The notes below the pieces were generated by a model. The model saw nothing but the letters and a program-made list of their open reading frames with translations, ran no database searches and was not told the origin of the DNA. From contig REAP01000025.1 in the NCBI GenBank assembly GCA_004294385.1, positions 62,001 through 126,000 on the forward strand: DNA of 64,000 nucleotides, in the 5' to 3' direction. The DNA is from Oscillatoriales cyanobacterium (GTDB lineage Bacteria > Cyanobacteriota > Cyanobacteriia > Cyanobacteriales > Microcoleaceae). The position numbers and the translations under genes were made by a program. Shown here piece after piece: positions 1 through 8,103 of the stretch (positions are counted from its first letter, which is position 1; each line of letters starts with the position of its first letter).

Positions 1-200
1 GGGATTGAAGCAGGTCGTTTAAAGCAGGTCAGACAGCTTTGATCCTGCGTCTGCTGGAGCGACGTTTAGGAACAGTAAATCCTGATGTCGTTTCGCGAAT
101 AGGAGAATTATCTGTTGAGCAATTAGAGAGTTTGGTCGATGAAGTAGTAGGATTTTCTAGTTTATCCGATTTAATGGCTTGGTTCGAGGAGAATAATTAA
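1..200 (+). pseudogene. 3' end of a DUF4351-type protein, frameshifted at window edge
   Basis: The frame ending in TAA at 198-200 encodes a C-terminal segment with ALILRLLERRLG, a Leu/Glu-rich helix and FSSLSDLMAWFEEN. This resembles the DUF4351 tail found on cyanobacterial Rpn/PD-(D/E)XK-type proteins. In that frame a stop lies at 6-8. The preceding residues (GIEAGRLKQ) are in another frame, which itself stops at 40-42. A single frameshift around 20-30 would join the two. The gene is therefore either broken or carries a sequence error. Most of it lies outside the window, so the N-terminal domain cannot be seen. The family assignment rests on the C-terminal pattern only. Confidence 0.55.
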
Positions 201-271
201 AAGTGCGATCGCTATTACCGCGATCGGGTAAAATACAATTGAGTGTATCGCTATTAACTGAGGAAAAAGCT

Positions 272-598
272 ATGTCAGAATTTCTCGACTTTCTCAGACA
301 TCAGTTTGCTTACATTGCCATTGGCGAATTTAAACCAGGAAAATTCAAAGAAGCAGAACAACTTTTTGCCCAAGCAGTTGCAACTTATGCTACAGGTTTT
401 AAGGGAGCGTATTTGCTGCAATTGCCAAATACTGACAAGGGTATTGCCATCATTTTTTGGGAAAGCATAGAAGAAATGGCCGCCAATCAAACCGAAGCTT
501 ATCAGGAAATCTTGAAGCAGATGACGCCTTTGTTTACAAAAATACCAGATACTGATGTTTATGAAATCGTGAGTGAAATCAAGCCAAAAAGTGAATGA
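272..598 (+). CDS. Small ABM-like (dimeric alpha/beta barrel) protein
   Basis: The protein has 108 residues from the ATG at 272, which is preceded by AGGAAA at 261-266. The frame is open further upstream, but those residues look non-coding and this ATG has the better ribosome site. The layout has an N-terminal strand (FAYIAIGEFKPGKF), an amphipathic helix (EAEQLFAQAVATYA), a strand ending in IIFWESIEEM and a final helix. It matches the antibiotic-biosynthesis-monooxygenase/dimeric alpha-beta barrel fold, where FWES and nearby residues are typical. No cofactor motif is expected for this fold. The substrate is unknown and the function could be non-enzymatic. It is probably monocistronic. Confidence 0.6.
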   Translation: MSEFLDFLRHQFAYIAIGEFKPGKFKEAEQLFAQAVATYATGFKGAYLLQLPNTDKGIAIIFWESIEEMAANQTEAYQEILKQMTPLFTKIPDTDVYEIVSEIKPKSE

Positions 599-818
599 AT
601 TTGGCTGTGTGACATTTTGAGTTTATAGTTGATATCAAATCTGGCAGTAGTTGTATTGTAGCAAAAAATCCTAGTTGCTATCAAGGTGGCGATCGGCAGA
701 GTTTTTAATCAGATTAGCGACAACAGCAACTTGGACGCGCTACCCTAGAATAAGCTGGCAACTCAGCATTAGCTCAAGTACCAGCGATCGCCGATCGATT
801 CACAAATTTGCCATCAAA

Positions 819-3449
819 ATGTCACACACTTACTTTGATTCTGAAAACGGTCACAAATCCTTCGAGATGCCCGGTGCCAAACCCCACTATAACCCCGATC
901 GCCCCGGTCAAGTAGAACACATTTTCCTCGACTTAGTGCTGAATATTCCCAAGCAAAGCTTTCGGGGCACTTGCAGCATCCGCATCAATCCAGTCCGCAG
1001 CGGTATTGACAAATTAACCTTAGATGCTGTCAACCTAAAAATTAAATCCGTCAAAGTCGGCGACACCAAGCAAAACTTCGACTACGATGGCGAATTTCTA
1101 CAAATTCAACTGCACGAACCAACAGAAGCGTACAAACCGATTACAATTGCGATCGACTATTCAGTCGAAAAACCCCAACGCGGCCTTTATTTCGTCGGCC
1201 CAGATAAACACTATCCCGACAAACCTACTCAAGTTTGGACACAAGGCGAAGATGAAGATTCTCGCTTCTGGTTTCCCTGTTTCGACTATCCGGGACAACT
1301 CGCAACTTCGGAAATTAGAGTACAAGTTCCTAGAGAATTCTTTGCTATTTCCAACGGTGAATTAGTCAGCACAAAAAACGACGGCGATGATAAAATTTAT
1401 CACTGGTCACAAACTCAAGTTCATCCAACATATTTGATGACTTTGGCTGTGGGAGATTTTGCCGAGATCAAAGATGAATGGAACGGCAAACCTGTTAATT
1501 ATTACGTGGAAAGAGGCCGGGAAGCTGATGCCAAACTGAGCATGGGTAAAACGCCTCAAATGATTGAGTTTTTCTCTCAAGCATTTGGCTATCCTTACCC
1601 TTTTCCCAAATATGCTCAAGTCTGCGTCGATGATTTCATCTTCGGCGGCATGGAAAATACTTCGACAACTTTGCTAACAGATAGGTGCTTGTTAGATGAA
1701 CGCGCAACTCTCGATAATCGAGGTACGGAAAGCTTAGTTGCTCACGAATTAGCTCACCAATGGTTTGGCGATTTAGTAGTAATTAAACACTGGTCTCATG
1801 CTTGGATTAAAGAAGGCATGGCTTCCTATTGTGAGGTGCTGTGGACTGACAAAGAATACGGCAGAGAAGACGCAGCTTATTATATGTTAAATGAGGCGCG
1901 CAGTTATTTAGCTGAAGACAGTTCTCGCTACCGCCGCCCGATGGTGACTCATGTTTACCGGGAAGCGATCGAATTGTACGATCGCCATTTGTACGAAAAA
2001 GGTGCTTGCGTTTATCACATGATCCGCGCCGAGTTGGGCGATGAACTATTTTACAAAGCAATTCAGACTTTTGTCCAGGACAATGCTCACAAAACTGTAG
2101 AAACAATCGATTTGCTGCGGGCTATAGAAAAAGCTACCGGTCGTAATCTGATGTTTTTGTTTGACCAGTACGTTTATCGCGGTGGTCATCCAGATTATAA
2201 GGTTGCTTATGCTTGGGATGGAGATAACAAATTAGCGAAAGTTACTGTCACCCAAACTCAAGTAAAAGATAGCAAAAATGGCAACGGCAATAACAAAGAT
2301 GTCTTTGACCTAAAAATTCCGATCGGCTTTGGTTACAAGCCAGAAAAAAGCGACAATGATGATGATTCTGCATCTTCCGATCCGAAGCTCAAAACCTTCA
2401 CTGTACGAGTATACGAACGAGAACAAAGTTTCTATTTCCCATTGGAAGAGAAGCCTGCATTTATCAGTTTTGATGTGGGAAATAAATACTTAAAAACAGT
2501 TAGTTTAGAGTATGCACTTGCGGAATTAAAAGCTCAGTTGCAGTTCGATCCTGACCCAGTTTCCCGGATTTATGCCGCCCAAGCTTTGGCTAAAAAGGGA
2601 GGATTGGAGGTGGTGAATACGCTGTCAGATGCTCTGAAGAATGAGCCGTTTTGGGCTGTACGTGCCGAAGTCGCTGGTGAGTTAGTTGACATTAAACTAG
2701 ACCAGGTTTTTGACGGTTTAGTCGCTGGTTTGAAGGATAAAGATGCTCGTGTTCGCCGCGCTGTGGTGGGGGCTTTGGGTCAAATCAAAACTCATGAAAC
2801 TTATAAGGCGCTGAGGTCGATCGTGGAAAAAGGCGATGCTAGTTATTATGTGGAAGCTGCCGCAGCGAGTGCGATCGGTGGAATTGCAGGGGCTAACCTC
2901 GATGAAAAACCGACGGATGAACAGGTGATCAAAGAGTTAAAATTGGTGCTGAAGGAGCGTCAGGGGTGGAATGAGGTTGTGCGATCGGGTGCAATTTCCG
3001 GTTTGGCGCAAATGAAAACTTCTGAAGACGCGCTGAATCTGATTTTGAAATACACAGTCATTGGTACTCCCCAAGCTTTGCGCTTAGGTGCAATTCGCGC
3101 TTTGGGTGCAATTTCAACTGGTCAAAATAAGATCAATTTAGAACGGATTTTGCAGCGCTTGGCTGAATTATCTAAAGAGACGTTTTTCTTGACTCAAGTA
3201 TCTGTAGTTTCAGCCTTGGGACAAATGGAAACTCGCAAAGCGATGCGGATTTTGCATGGTTTAGCTGATCAAACTCCTGATGGCCGCGTCCGTCGTATGG
3301 CTGATGAAGCTGTCCAAAGAGTGCAGAGAAATGCTGGTTCTGATGCAGCAGTGAAACAGTTGCGGGAGGAATTAGACATGGTGAAAAAGGATAATCAAGA
3401 TTTGAAGAGTCGTTTGGAAAGTTTGGAGGCTAAGTCAAAAAAAGATTAG
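819..3449 (+). CDS. M1 family metallopeptidase with C-terminal HEAT repeats
   Basis: A zinc aminopeptidase of the M1 (gluzincin) family, about 876 residues. The ATG at 819 is preferred over the upstream open frame because the family N-terminus (beta-sandwich beginning HIFLDLVLNIP) starts soon after it. The exopeptidase signature appears as GGMEN at residue 276, a variant of GAMEN. The zinc site is HELAH at 309-313 with the third ligand E332 in KEGMASY. After the catalytic part come several HEAT-like helical repeats, with recurring VRRAVVGALGQ and LGAIRALGAIS patterns. The last 35 residues or so form a charged coiled coil. There is no signal peptide, so it is probably cytoplasmic and releases N-terminal residues from peptides. 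HEAT-bearing M1 enzymes are common in cyanobacteria. Confidence 0.9.
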   Translation: MSHTYFDSENGHKSFEMPGAKPHYNPDRPGQVEHIFLDLVLNIPKQSFRGTCSIRINPVRSGIDKLTLDAVNLKIKSVKVGDTKQNFDYDGEFLQIQLHEPTEAYKPITIAIDYSVEKPQRGLYFVGPDKHYPDKPTQVWTQGEDEDSRFWFPCFDYPGQLATSEIRVQVPREFFAISNGELVSTKNDGDDKIYHWSQTQVHPTYLMTLAVGDFAEIKDEWNGKPVNYYVERGREADAKLSMGKTPQMIEFFSQAFGYPYPFPKYAQVCVDDFIFGGMENTSTTLLTDRCLLDERATLDNRGTESLVAHELAHQWFGDLVVIKHWSHAWIKEGMASYCEVLWTDKEYGREDAAYYMLNEARSYLAEDSSRYRRPMVTHVYREAIELYDRHLYEKGACVYHMIRAELGDELFYKAIQTFVQDNAHKTVETIDLLRAIEKATGRNLMFLFDQYVYRGGHPDYKVAYAWDGDNKLAKVTVTQTQVKDSKNGNGNNKDVFDLKIPIGFGYKPEKSDNDDDSASSDPKLKTFTVRVYEREQSFYFPLEEKPAFISFDVGNKYLKTVSLEYALAELKAQLQFDPDPVSRIYAAQALAKKGGLEVVNTLSDALKNEPFWAVRAEVAGELVDIKLDQVFDGLVAGLKDKDARVRRAVVGALGQIKTHETYKALRSIVEKGDASYYVEAAAASAIGGIAGANLDEKPTDEQVIKELKLVLKERQGWNEVVRSGAISGLAQMKTSEDALNLILKYTVIGTPQALRLGAIRALGAISTGQNKINLERILQRLAELSKETFFLTQVSVVSALGQMETRKAMRILHGLADQTPDGRVRRMADEAVQRVQRNAGSDAAVKQLREELDMVKKDNQDLKSRLESLEAKSKKD

Positions 3450-3488
3450 GTTAAGTAGAGGGGATAATCTCAGTTTTGCAAATATATT

Positions 3489-3564
3489 CGTAGGGGCGAA
3501 GCATTCCCGCAATAAACTTCTGGTGATCACTAATAAATTGTCTGCGGGAATGCTTCGCCCTTAC
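3489..3564. repeat. MITE-like inverted repeat, 'GCGAAGCATTCC' family
   Basis: The left arm GTAGGGGCGAAGCATTCCCG pairs with the right arm CGGGAATGCTTCGCCCTTAC across a spacer of about 35 bases. A second member lies at 62387-62462 with similar arms and a different spacer. No open reading frame is present. Its size and arms suggest a non-autonomous mobile palindrome. Confidence 0.75.
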
Positions 3565-3584
3565 ACTCATTAAGATGTGTCTCC

Positions 3585-3797
3585 TAAAAAACCCGGTTTC
3601 TCCGATTAATCGTGAATTTATCTGAGAGATTAACTCAGAAACCGGGTTTTTGACCTCGCGCGCATAAGTTCTGTAGGACTAACGCCAAAAAACCCGGTTT
3701 CTCCGATTAATGTCGATTTATCCGACCGGTTTCTCCGATTAATGTGGATTTATCCGAAAGATTAACTCAGAAACCGGGTTTTTGACCTCGCGCGCAT
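3585..3797. repeat. Palindromic 'AAACCGGGTTTTT' repeats, partly duplicated
   Basis: Arms AAAAAACCCGGTTTCT and AGAAACCGGGTTTTT enclose short AT-rich cores at 3585-3651 and again at 3687-3786. Each copy ends in TGACCTCGCGCGCATAA. The second copy carries an internal partial duplication of CCGGTTTCTCCGATTAATG. The same family is found at 54228-54475 and 58085-58303. Together with the preceding inverted repeat it fills most of the gap between the peptidase and Nudix genes; nothing else is visible there. Confidence 0.85.
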
Positions 3798-3891
3798 AAA
3801 TTATGTAAAATCAGGGTGCAATTGTTGTTTTGAGTCTTCAACTGTTAATTAAGTTGAACCTGTTTTTGCACAAAAATATATTTTATAAACT

Positions 3892-4308
3892 ATGAGTACC
3901 AGAATAATTGTATCAGTGGAACAATCTGGGGTAATTCCGTATCGCATTATGGACGGAAAAATTGAAGTAATGTTGATTACTTCATCGGGAGGTAAGCGCT
4001 GGGTAATTCCCAAAGGTTTAATTGAACCTAATATGACTCCCGAAGATTCCGCAGCTAAAGAAGCTTGGGAAGAAGCAGGTTTGCTGGGTCGAGTATTTCC
4101 CGATTTAATGGGAACTTATGAATACTATAAATCTGGGTGTATTTGGCAAGTGGATGTATTTTTACTGCAAGTAGAAACTGTTGTGGAAAATTGGCCTGAA
4201 GCTTATAAAAGAAAGCGGCAGTGGGTGAGTATTCCTAAAGCAATTAAGCGGGTTGATGAACCGGAACTGAAACTGATTCTTGGGGATTTGCCACATATGT
4301 TTTGGTGA
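3892..4308 (+). CDS. Nudix hydrolase
   Basis: A protein of 138 residues that hydrolyses nucleoside diphosphates linked to another group; the substrate cannot be told from sequence. The Nudix box begins at KGLIEPNMTPEDSA and ends AKEAWEEAGL. The metal-binding EE pair and final G are intact. The box departs from the consensus at two positions: Met replaces the first conserved Glu and Lys replaces the Arg before EAWEEAG. Such degenerate boxes occur in short stand-alone Nudix proteins of bacteria. The preceding strand KRWVIPKG is typical. The gene is flanked by repeats and appears to be transcribed alone. Confidence 0.85.
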   Translation: MSTRIIVSVEQSGVIPYRIMDGKIEVMLITSSGGKRWVIPKGLIEPNMTPEDSAAKEAWEEAGLLGRVFPDLMGTYEYYKSGCIWQVDVFLLQVETVVENWPEAYKRKRQWVSIPKAIKRVDEPELKLILGDLPHMFW

Positions 4309-4316
4309 ACAATACT

Positions 4317-4351
4317 GAGAATTCCGACTTCTTGAAGAAGTCGGGATTCTA
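4317..4351. terminator. Hairpin downstream of the Nudix gene
   Basis: The stem AATCCCGACTTCTT / AAGAAGTCGGGATT (one mismatch) lies nine bases after the Nudix stop codon and could end transcription from both convergent genes. The T-tract is weak (TAATTTG), so it may instead be one of the region's dispersed hairpins. Confidence 0.45.
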
Positions 4352-4385
4352 ATTTGTTGATCCAAAATTGAAGTGAAGGAGGTAG

Positions 4386-5813
4386 TTATTCTCCAACCAT
4401 TTTAACATACTGTTTTAACACAGGTGGAATCGTCAAAACGGTTTCAGTTTCACAGCTCAATTTTTCGATCATTCCCCGTCTGTCTAAAGATTGAATTGCT
4501 TTAAATAATTCGCCTTGTGACCCTTGACATTTTGCCATCAATTGGGTAAATGAAACAGGTTCACTTTCATTACTAAGTTGCGAAATCACCTGTTTTTCTA
4601 TTTCCGACAACCGCTGATAGTGCTGCTGCAATATTGGTGTCAATTCATCGCCTAAAAACACTGGTTGATAACTTAAATATTGAGATACTCTACCGTTAAA
4701 TAAGTTGTTAATGGTTTGAGCGACTAATTTTAACCAGAGGGGATTGCCTTGATAAAGCTCAATCAATTCTGGCCAGTATTCTTCATCCAATAAACCTTTT
4801 TCTCTCAGAATTTCTGTGGCTGCTTCACCTAAACCAGTTAACTGCAATAAACATACTGCTGAATTATCGTCGGTGAAGGTGAGGATGTCTGAGGGTGGTT
4901 CCCAACTATTGAGGATTAAGCAGCTATTGTGGGGAATTTCGCCGATGAGTTTAAATAGGGTTCCGTAGTTTTCATATCCTGGTTTATAATGTCCTGCAAG
5001 TTGCCCGCTGCTGAGAATTTGCTGCACGTCATCGAGGATGATGAGACAGCGATTTTCGCGCAATGTTTCTATTAGGATTGATAATTGATCGTCGGTGTTG
5101 GCGGGGAAAACCCCCCCTTCGCCCCCTCTTGGTAAGGGGGGGTTTTGATTTGAGAGAAATTGAATGAGGGTTTTGAGGGTGGTTTCGAGGGGTGGGGAGG
5201 TGCGGAGACTGCGCCAGATGATGCGATCGAACTGAGTTTGAATTTGGGGGATGAGGTTACGGGCGATCGCGCTTTTGCCGGTGCCTGTCATGCCTGTGAT
5301 GGTCAGGAGGCGGCTGTTTTGGTGTGCGATCGAGTTTTCGAGGGTAGTGAGAGGTGAGTTGGCGTAGTTGTAGAAGGTTCTGACATCCGGTGCATCTCTT
5401 AAATCGAGTCGCGGTTTTTGTTCGGTGTTGTCTTCATTTGGGTTTTGTGTGGGGGGTGAGTGTTGTGGAGCTTTTGGAGGATGTGAGTTTTCTGTGCAGA
5501 CGTTTATATTCCCTTTGTGGACAAGGTTAAAATTACCAGAATTTGAAATTTTAGAGATTTCATATCTTTCCATTGTGGATCTAAAATTGGATTTATTAAC
5601 ATCTTCCTCTAAGATTTTTGAAAGAATTTGCCATAACTTTGACGCAACATTTCTGATATGGCGTTCAGTACAATGAACCTCTTTGGAAATTTCGGAGTAT
5701 CTTTTACCTTGCCACGTTCCCCGTACTACTGCCTGTTGCAGATCGTCCAATCGTTTGCCCGTCTTAGCGAACGCCAAGCCATCAGCCAACCTTAAGAGTT
5801 CTTGAACATCCAT
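4386..5813 (-). CDS. STAND/NB-ARC ATPase with N-terminal vMAP-type HTH domain
   Basis: A 475-residue putative signalling NTPase. Residues 1-75 (ELLRLADGLAFAKTGKRLDDLQ, then CTERHIRNVASKLW) match the helix-turn-helix found at the N-terminus of vWA-MoxR-associated cyanobacterial proteins. A Pro/Asn-rich linker follows. The NB-ARC ATPase has Walker A GMTGTGKS at 174-181 and Walker B CLIILDD at 256-262. The C-terminus is a winged-helix-like region, without the WD40, TPR or other sensor repeats usual in longer relatives. A GC-rich palindromic repeat is inserted in frame at about residues 223-238 (NPPLPRGGEGG), between ATPase motifs. It is transcribed divergently from two membrane-protein genes. 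STAND proteins act in regulation or in defence by self-association; which applies here is unknown. Confidence 0.8.
   Translation of the reverse strand: MDVQELLRLADGLAFAKTGKRLDDLQQAVVRGTWQGKRYSEISKEVHCTERHIRNVASKLWQILSKILEEDVNKSNFRSTMERYEISKISNSGNFNLVHKGNINVCTENSHPPKAPQHSPPTQNPNEDNTEQKPRLDLRDAPDVRTFYNYANSPLTTLENSIAHQNSRLLTITGMTGTGKSAIARNLIPQIQTQFDRIIWRSLRTSPPLETTLKTLIQFLSNQNPPLPRGGEGGVFPANTDDQLSILIETLRENRCLIILDDVQQILSSGQLAGHYKPGYENYGTLFKLIGEIPHNSCLILNSWEPPSDILTFTDDNSAVCLLQLTGLGEAATEILREKGLLDEEYWPELIELYQGNPLWLKLVAQTINNLFNGRVSQYLSYQPVFLGDELTPILQQHYQRLSEIEKQVISQLSNESEPVSFTQLMAKCQGSQGELFKAIQSLDRRGMIEKLSCETETVLTIPPVLKQYVKMVGE
5107..5156. repeat. GC-rich palindrome inside the STAND gene
   Basis: Runs of C and G (CCCCCCCTTCGCCCCCTCTT then GGTAAGGGGGGG) form a stem. 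It is read in frame as NPPLPRGGEGG. The same element, reading PPLAKGGLGG or SPLKKGGRGG, occurs inside the kinase gene at 13725-13769 and twice inside the methyltransferase gene at 56801-56911. Confidence 0.85.
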
Positions 5814-6045
5814 TTATTGGGTAATGTAGGAGGTTTTATCTATTGTATCAGACTTTTTCTGACGTTTTATGGCTAAGAAGGGCAAAATATGACTTTTAAC
5901 GGCTAGCTAATTTTATTAACTCCTGGCAATTTGTGACATTATCCTACTTTACACTACATAAAAATTAACTTAAAATTAAATTAGCGGCTTTGAGACTCGT
6001 GAAATGTTCGTAAAAAATTTGTAATTTACAATAGGATAAAAAATC

Positions 6046-6555
6046 ATGTCTAGTGCATTATCCCTACCTCAAGCTAATTTAAAAATGGCTCTCTGGCAAG
6101 TCGATGCTGATGCAATGAGTAGCAGCGACTTGTATGTGTGGTTAAATGATACAGGCTTGCCGCATGAAGTCTCGATCCGGCTGCATGAACTTGCCACATA
6201 CACGAAAAAAGCTGGTAACAAAGTTTTACTCATCGGCAAAATTCTCCTCATTAAAATCATAGAATTTGTCAAAGCGCATCCCAATTTAGCCCTAGGGGCT
6301 GCTGTTGGCGTCGTTGTAGGAATTTTGGCAAATTCGATACCATTTGTCGGCCCCTTATTAGCACCTTTGGCAACAGTGCTGGGTATCCCAATTGGTGCAA
6401 TAGCCGGCCACCGACTCGATCAACGCGCCCAAGGCAAAGAGGTGTCTGATGGAATTATTGGAATTGCTCAAGACATTATTGAGATTGCCAAAGCATTTTT
6501 TCAACTAATGATAGACGTTTTCAATACAATTTTCTGCAACGTCATCACTGCTTAA
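6046..6555 (+). CDS. Unrecognised glycine-rich membrane protein
   Basis: A protein of 169 residues I do not recognise. ATG at 6046 follows AGGATAA. The N-terminal 60 residues are soluble and contain YVWLNDTGLPHEVSIRLHEL. A hydrophobic segment KVLLIGKILLIKIIEFV follows. Then comes a long Gly/Ala/Val stretch (NLALGAAVGVVVGILANSIP and FVGPLLAPLATVLGIPIGAI) that looks like one or two glycine-zipper membrane hairpins. The C-terminal helix is amphipathic. It is followed after 33 bases by another glycine-rich membrane protein gene and is divergent from a STAND ATPase gene. The pair could be membrane effectors of that ATPase, but this is inference from position alone. Confidence 0.7.
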   Translation: MSSALSLPQANLKMALWQVDADAMSSSDLYVWLNDTGLPHEVSIRLHELATYTKKAGNKVLLIGKILLIKIIEFVKAHPNLALGAAVGVVVGILANSIPFVGPLLAPLATVLGIPIGAIAGHRLDQRAQGKEVSDGIIGIAQDIIEIAKAFFQLMIDVFNTIFCNVITA

Positions 6556-6588
6556 CTGTCAAAATTAGCAAAAAAATTGAGGTCGAAT

Positions 6589-7119
6589 ATGTCGGCAAAT
6601 AAAACGCCAACCAAAGAGCAAATTCTGAAGTCAATAGAGCAACTGGCAAAAAACCCACACGATAAATTAGGGATTTTAGCAGAAATTGGCATTGGTGCAG
6701 TGGGGGCTGCCGGTGCTGGTGCCGCGGTGGCAGCTTTCGGTGGTGCATCATTTTTCTTTGGGTTGTTTGCCGTTGCACCTCCCGTAGGATTAGTTGTTGG
6801 CGGTGCAGCTTTAGGTGCTGCTGCTCTTGTAGGGGCAAAACGAATGTTATTTGATGGCACTTTTGACGAGGGAAAACAAGCAGAAATGCTTAAACAGTTA
6901 AAAGAACAGCTAAGAGATGTTGAAGCCAAAGAAAGAGGCTCTAAGCTGCAAGACAGCGATAAAACTAAATTTATTGTTTCCTTGAAAGAACCCGTCAGGC
7001 TCAATTTAATTAGCCCGAAAGATGCTCAGGATTTAATTAGGGCCGTAGAAAGCGGTCAAATGGCAATCAAAGAGGCGATTAAAATGGTTAAGGATGTGGT
7101 TGAAGCTGCTAAACTATAA
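6589..7119 (+). CDS. Unrecognised glycine-rich membrane protein, second of a pair
   Basis: A protein of 176 residues. The ATG at 6589 has GAGGT five bases upstream, so it is preferred over the in-frame TTG at 6577. A polar N-terminus (PTKEQILKSIEQLAKNPHDK) leads to a Gly/Ala-rich hydrophobic region of about 60 residues, with GAVGAAGAGAAVAAFGG and GLVVGGAALGAAALVG, probably two membrane passes. The C-terminal half is charged and helical. It ends with a segment (ISPKDAQDLIRAVESGQMAIKEA) reminiscent of a small helical bundle. The composition resembles pore-forming or membrane-clustering peptides, but no family was recognised. It is probably co-transcribed with the gene before it. Confidence 0.7.
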   Translation: MSANKTPTKEQILKSIEQLAKNPHDKLGILAEIGIGAVGAAGAGAAVAAFGGASFFFGLFAVAPPVGLVVGGAALGAAALVGAKRMLFDGTFDEGKQAEMLKQLKEQLRDVEAKERGSKLQDSDKTKFIVSLKEPVRLNLISPKDAQDLIRAVESGQMAIKEAIKMVKDVVEAAKL

Positions 7120-7159
7120 TTGCCCTCTGACTCCCCAAACCTGCGAATGCTAAGTTGTA

Positions 7160-7258
7160 AGTCAGCGATCGCCCTTGCTTGAGCCAAGTACGATCGCCCT
7201 TATCCCATCCCCATTAACTCTCTTTCGTCTGCGATCGCCAAAAAGTGCGATCGCCCTT
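7160..7258. repeat. Cluster of HIP1-like CGATCG sites
   Basis: Four CGATCG-containing words (two full GCGATCGC octamers, plus ACGATCGC and GCGATCGC in AAAGTGCGATCGCCC) lie within 100 bases between convergent genes. HIP1 is the highly over-represented octamer of many cyanobacteria and occurs throughout this window. Confidence 0.6.
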
Positions 7259-7265
7259 TCCATGC

Positions 7266-7676
7266 TCATACTCTTGATTCGGCGGCGGGAATAACTTCAA
7301 TCAGTCCCGTATGAAAAGCTGTATCGTAGGTAATAACTGGTAAATTTTCCAGTTCAGCTTGTGCCATAATCATCCGGTCAAACGGATCGCGGTGGGGAAT
7401 AGGCAGGCTGCCAGCGCGAAGGGCATGGGCTGAAGTTATAGCTAGTTCGATAAATTGCGATCGGTGGAGGATTTGCGAATATTCCCCGACAATCTGTTTG
7501 GCTTCGGGAAGTTTACCGATGCGATATTTGGTGGCTATTTCCCAGGCTGAAACAGTGCTGACAATGATATTAAAATCTGGGTTGCGAATGATGTCGCGGC
7601 ATTGGGCATTGAGTTTGGGGTCGTCAAAGAGCCACCACAACAGGATATGGGTGTCAATGAGATAGCTTATTCCCAT
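7266..7676 (-). CDS. PIN-domain toxin of a type II toxin-antitoxin system
   Basis: A ribonuclease toxin of 136 residues. The PIN acidic residues are visible: D8 in LIDTH, E46 in SAWEIATK, and D97/D100 in HRDPFDRMI, with a further D118. The LPIPHRDPFD segment is typical of PIN toxins partnered with Phd/DUF2281-like antitoxins. Its start overlaps the last 10 bases of the upstream DUF2281 gene, so the two are translationally coupled. By family it would cleave RNA and be neutralised by the small protein encoded just upstream. It is full length and probably active. Confidence 0.88.
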   Translation of the reverse strand: MGISYLIDTHILLWWLFDDPKLNAQCRDIIRNPDFNIIVSTVSAWEIATKYRIGKLPEAKQIVGEYSQILHRSQFIELAITSAHALRAGSLPIPHRDPFDRMIMAQAELENLPVITYDTAFHTGLIEVIPAAESRV

Positions 7677-7867
7677 TGTTCGAGCTCCTCGAATGGTAGG
7701 GGTTCAAAAAAAGCATCACCGAGTTTTCCTGTCAGTAAACCGGGCGTGCGAGGCTGTGGCTGTTCTCGTCCTAATCCGAGGCGAAAGTAGTGAATCAAGT
7801 CATATATTTCTGCAAGTTTGTCTTCGGGAATGTCTTGTAGTTCTTGAACGATCTTCTCAATTAGCAT
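7667..7867 (-). CDS. DUF2281-like antitoxin
   Basis: A 66-residue protein beginning MLIEKIVQELQDIPEDKLAE, the usual opening of DUF2281 antitoxins, followed by DLIHYFRLG. The C-terminal half is acidic and flexible and contains TGKLGDAFFEPLP, suited to wrapping the toxin active site. It lies immediately upstream of the PIN toxin with a 10-base overlap. Its ATG overlaps the stop codon of the HicB-like small gene upstream, giving a tightly packed three-gene series. Confidence 0.82.
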   Translation of the reverse strand: MLIEKIVQELQDIPEDKLAEIYDLIHYFRLGLGREQPQPRTPGLLTGKLGDAFFEPLPFEELEQWE

Positions 7868-8009
7868 AAATCAAATACTCCGATAGTTGCTGGTTAATCG
7901 ATCGAGCTACTGCGATCGTTTCTCCTTGGCTAGCCGTTCCCACTTCAGGACACTCGGCTACATAAACATCCTCTTCCCAATAAACAATTGCCGTGAAAGT
8001 ACAAGACAT
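7857..8009 (-). CDS. Short HicB-like antitoxin, possibly truncated
   Basis: A frame of 50 codons that starts MSCTFTAIVYWEEDVYVAEC and continues PEVGTASQGETI. This is the HicB partial-RNase-H-fold pattern, where a strand pair is followed by C-P-E-x-G-T-x-S-x-G-E-T. Normal HicB proteins continue with a helix of the type EEALANLKEA; here it reads AVARSINQQLSEYLIYAN and then stops. The tail therefore appears shifted or shortened. The stop codon overlaps the ATG of the DUF2281 gene. No HicA toxin is present. It may be a remnant, or a leader that couples translation of the TA pair. Confidence 0.6.
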   Translation of the reverse strand: MSCTFTAIVYWEEDVYVAECPEVGTASQGETIAVARSINQQLSEYLIYAN

Positions 8010-8103
8010 TTTTTTGCCAAATTCTTCCTACTCAATGTAGCATATCCAGTAGGGTTAATGAGAACTTATTCTAAATTTTACCACAATATCTCCTCTGCAA
8101 AAA

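Noticed and set aside
6545..7004. Minus-strand open frames of 97 and 150 codons
   Set aside because: They are antisense to the glycine-rich membrane protein gene and reflect its GC-rich alanine/glycine codons.
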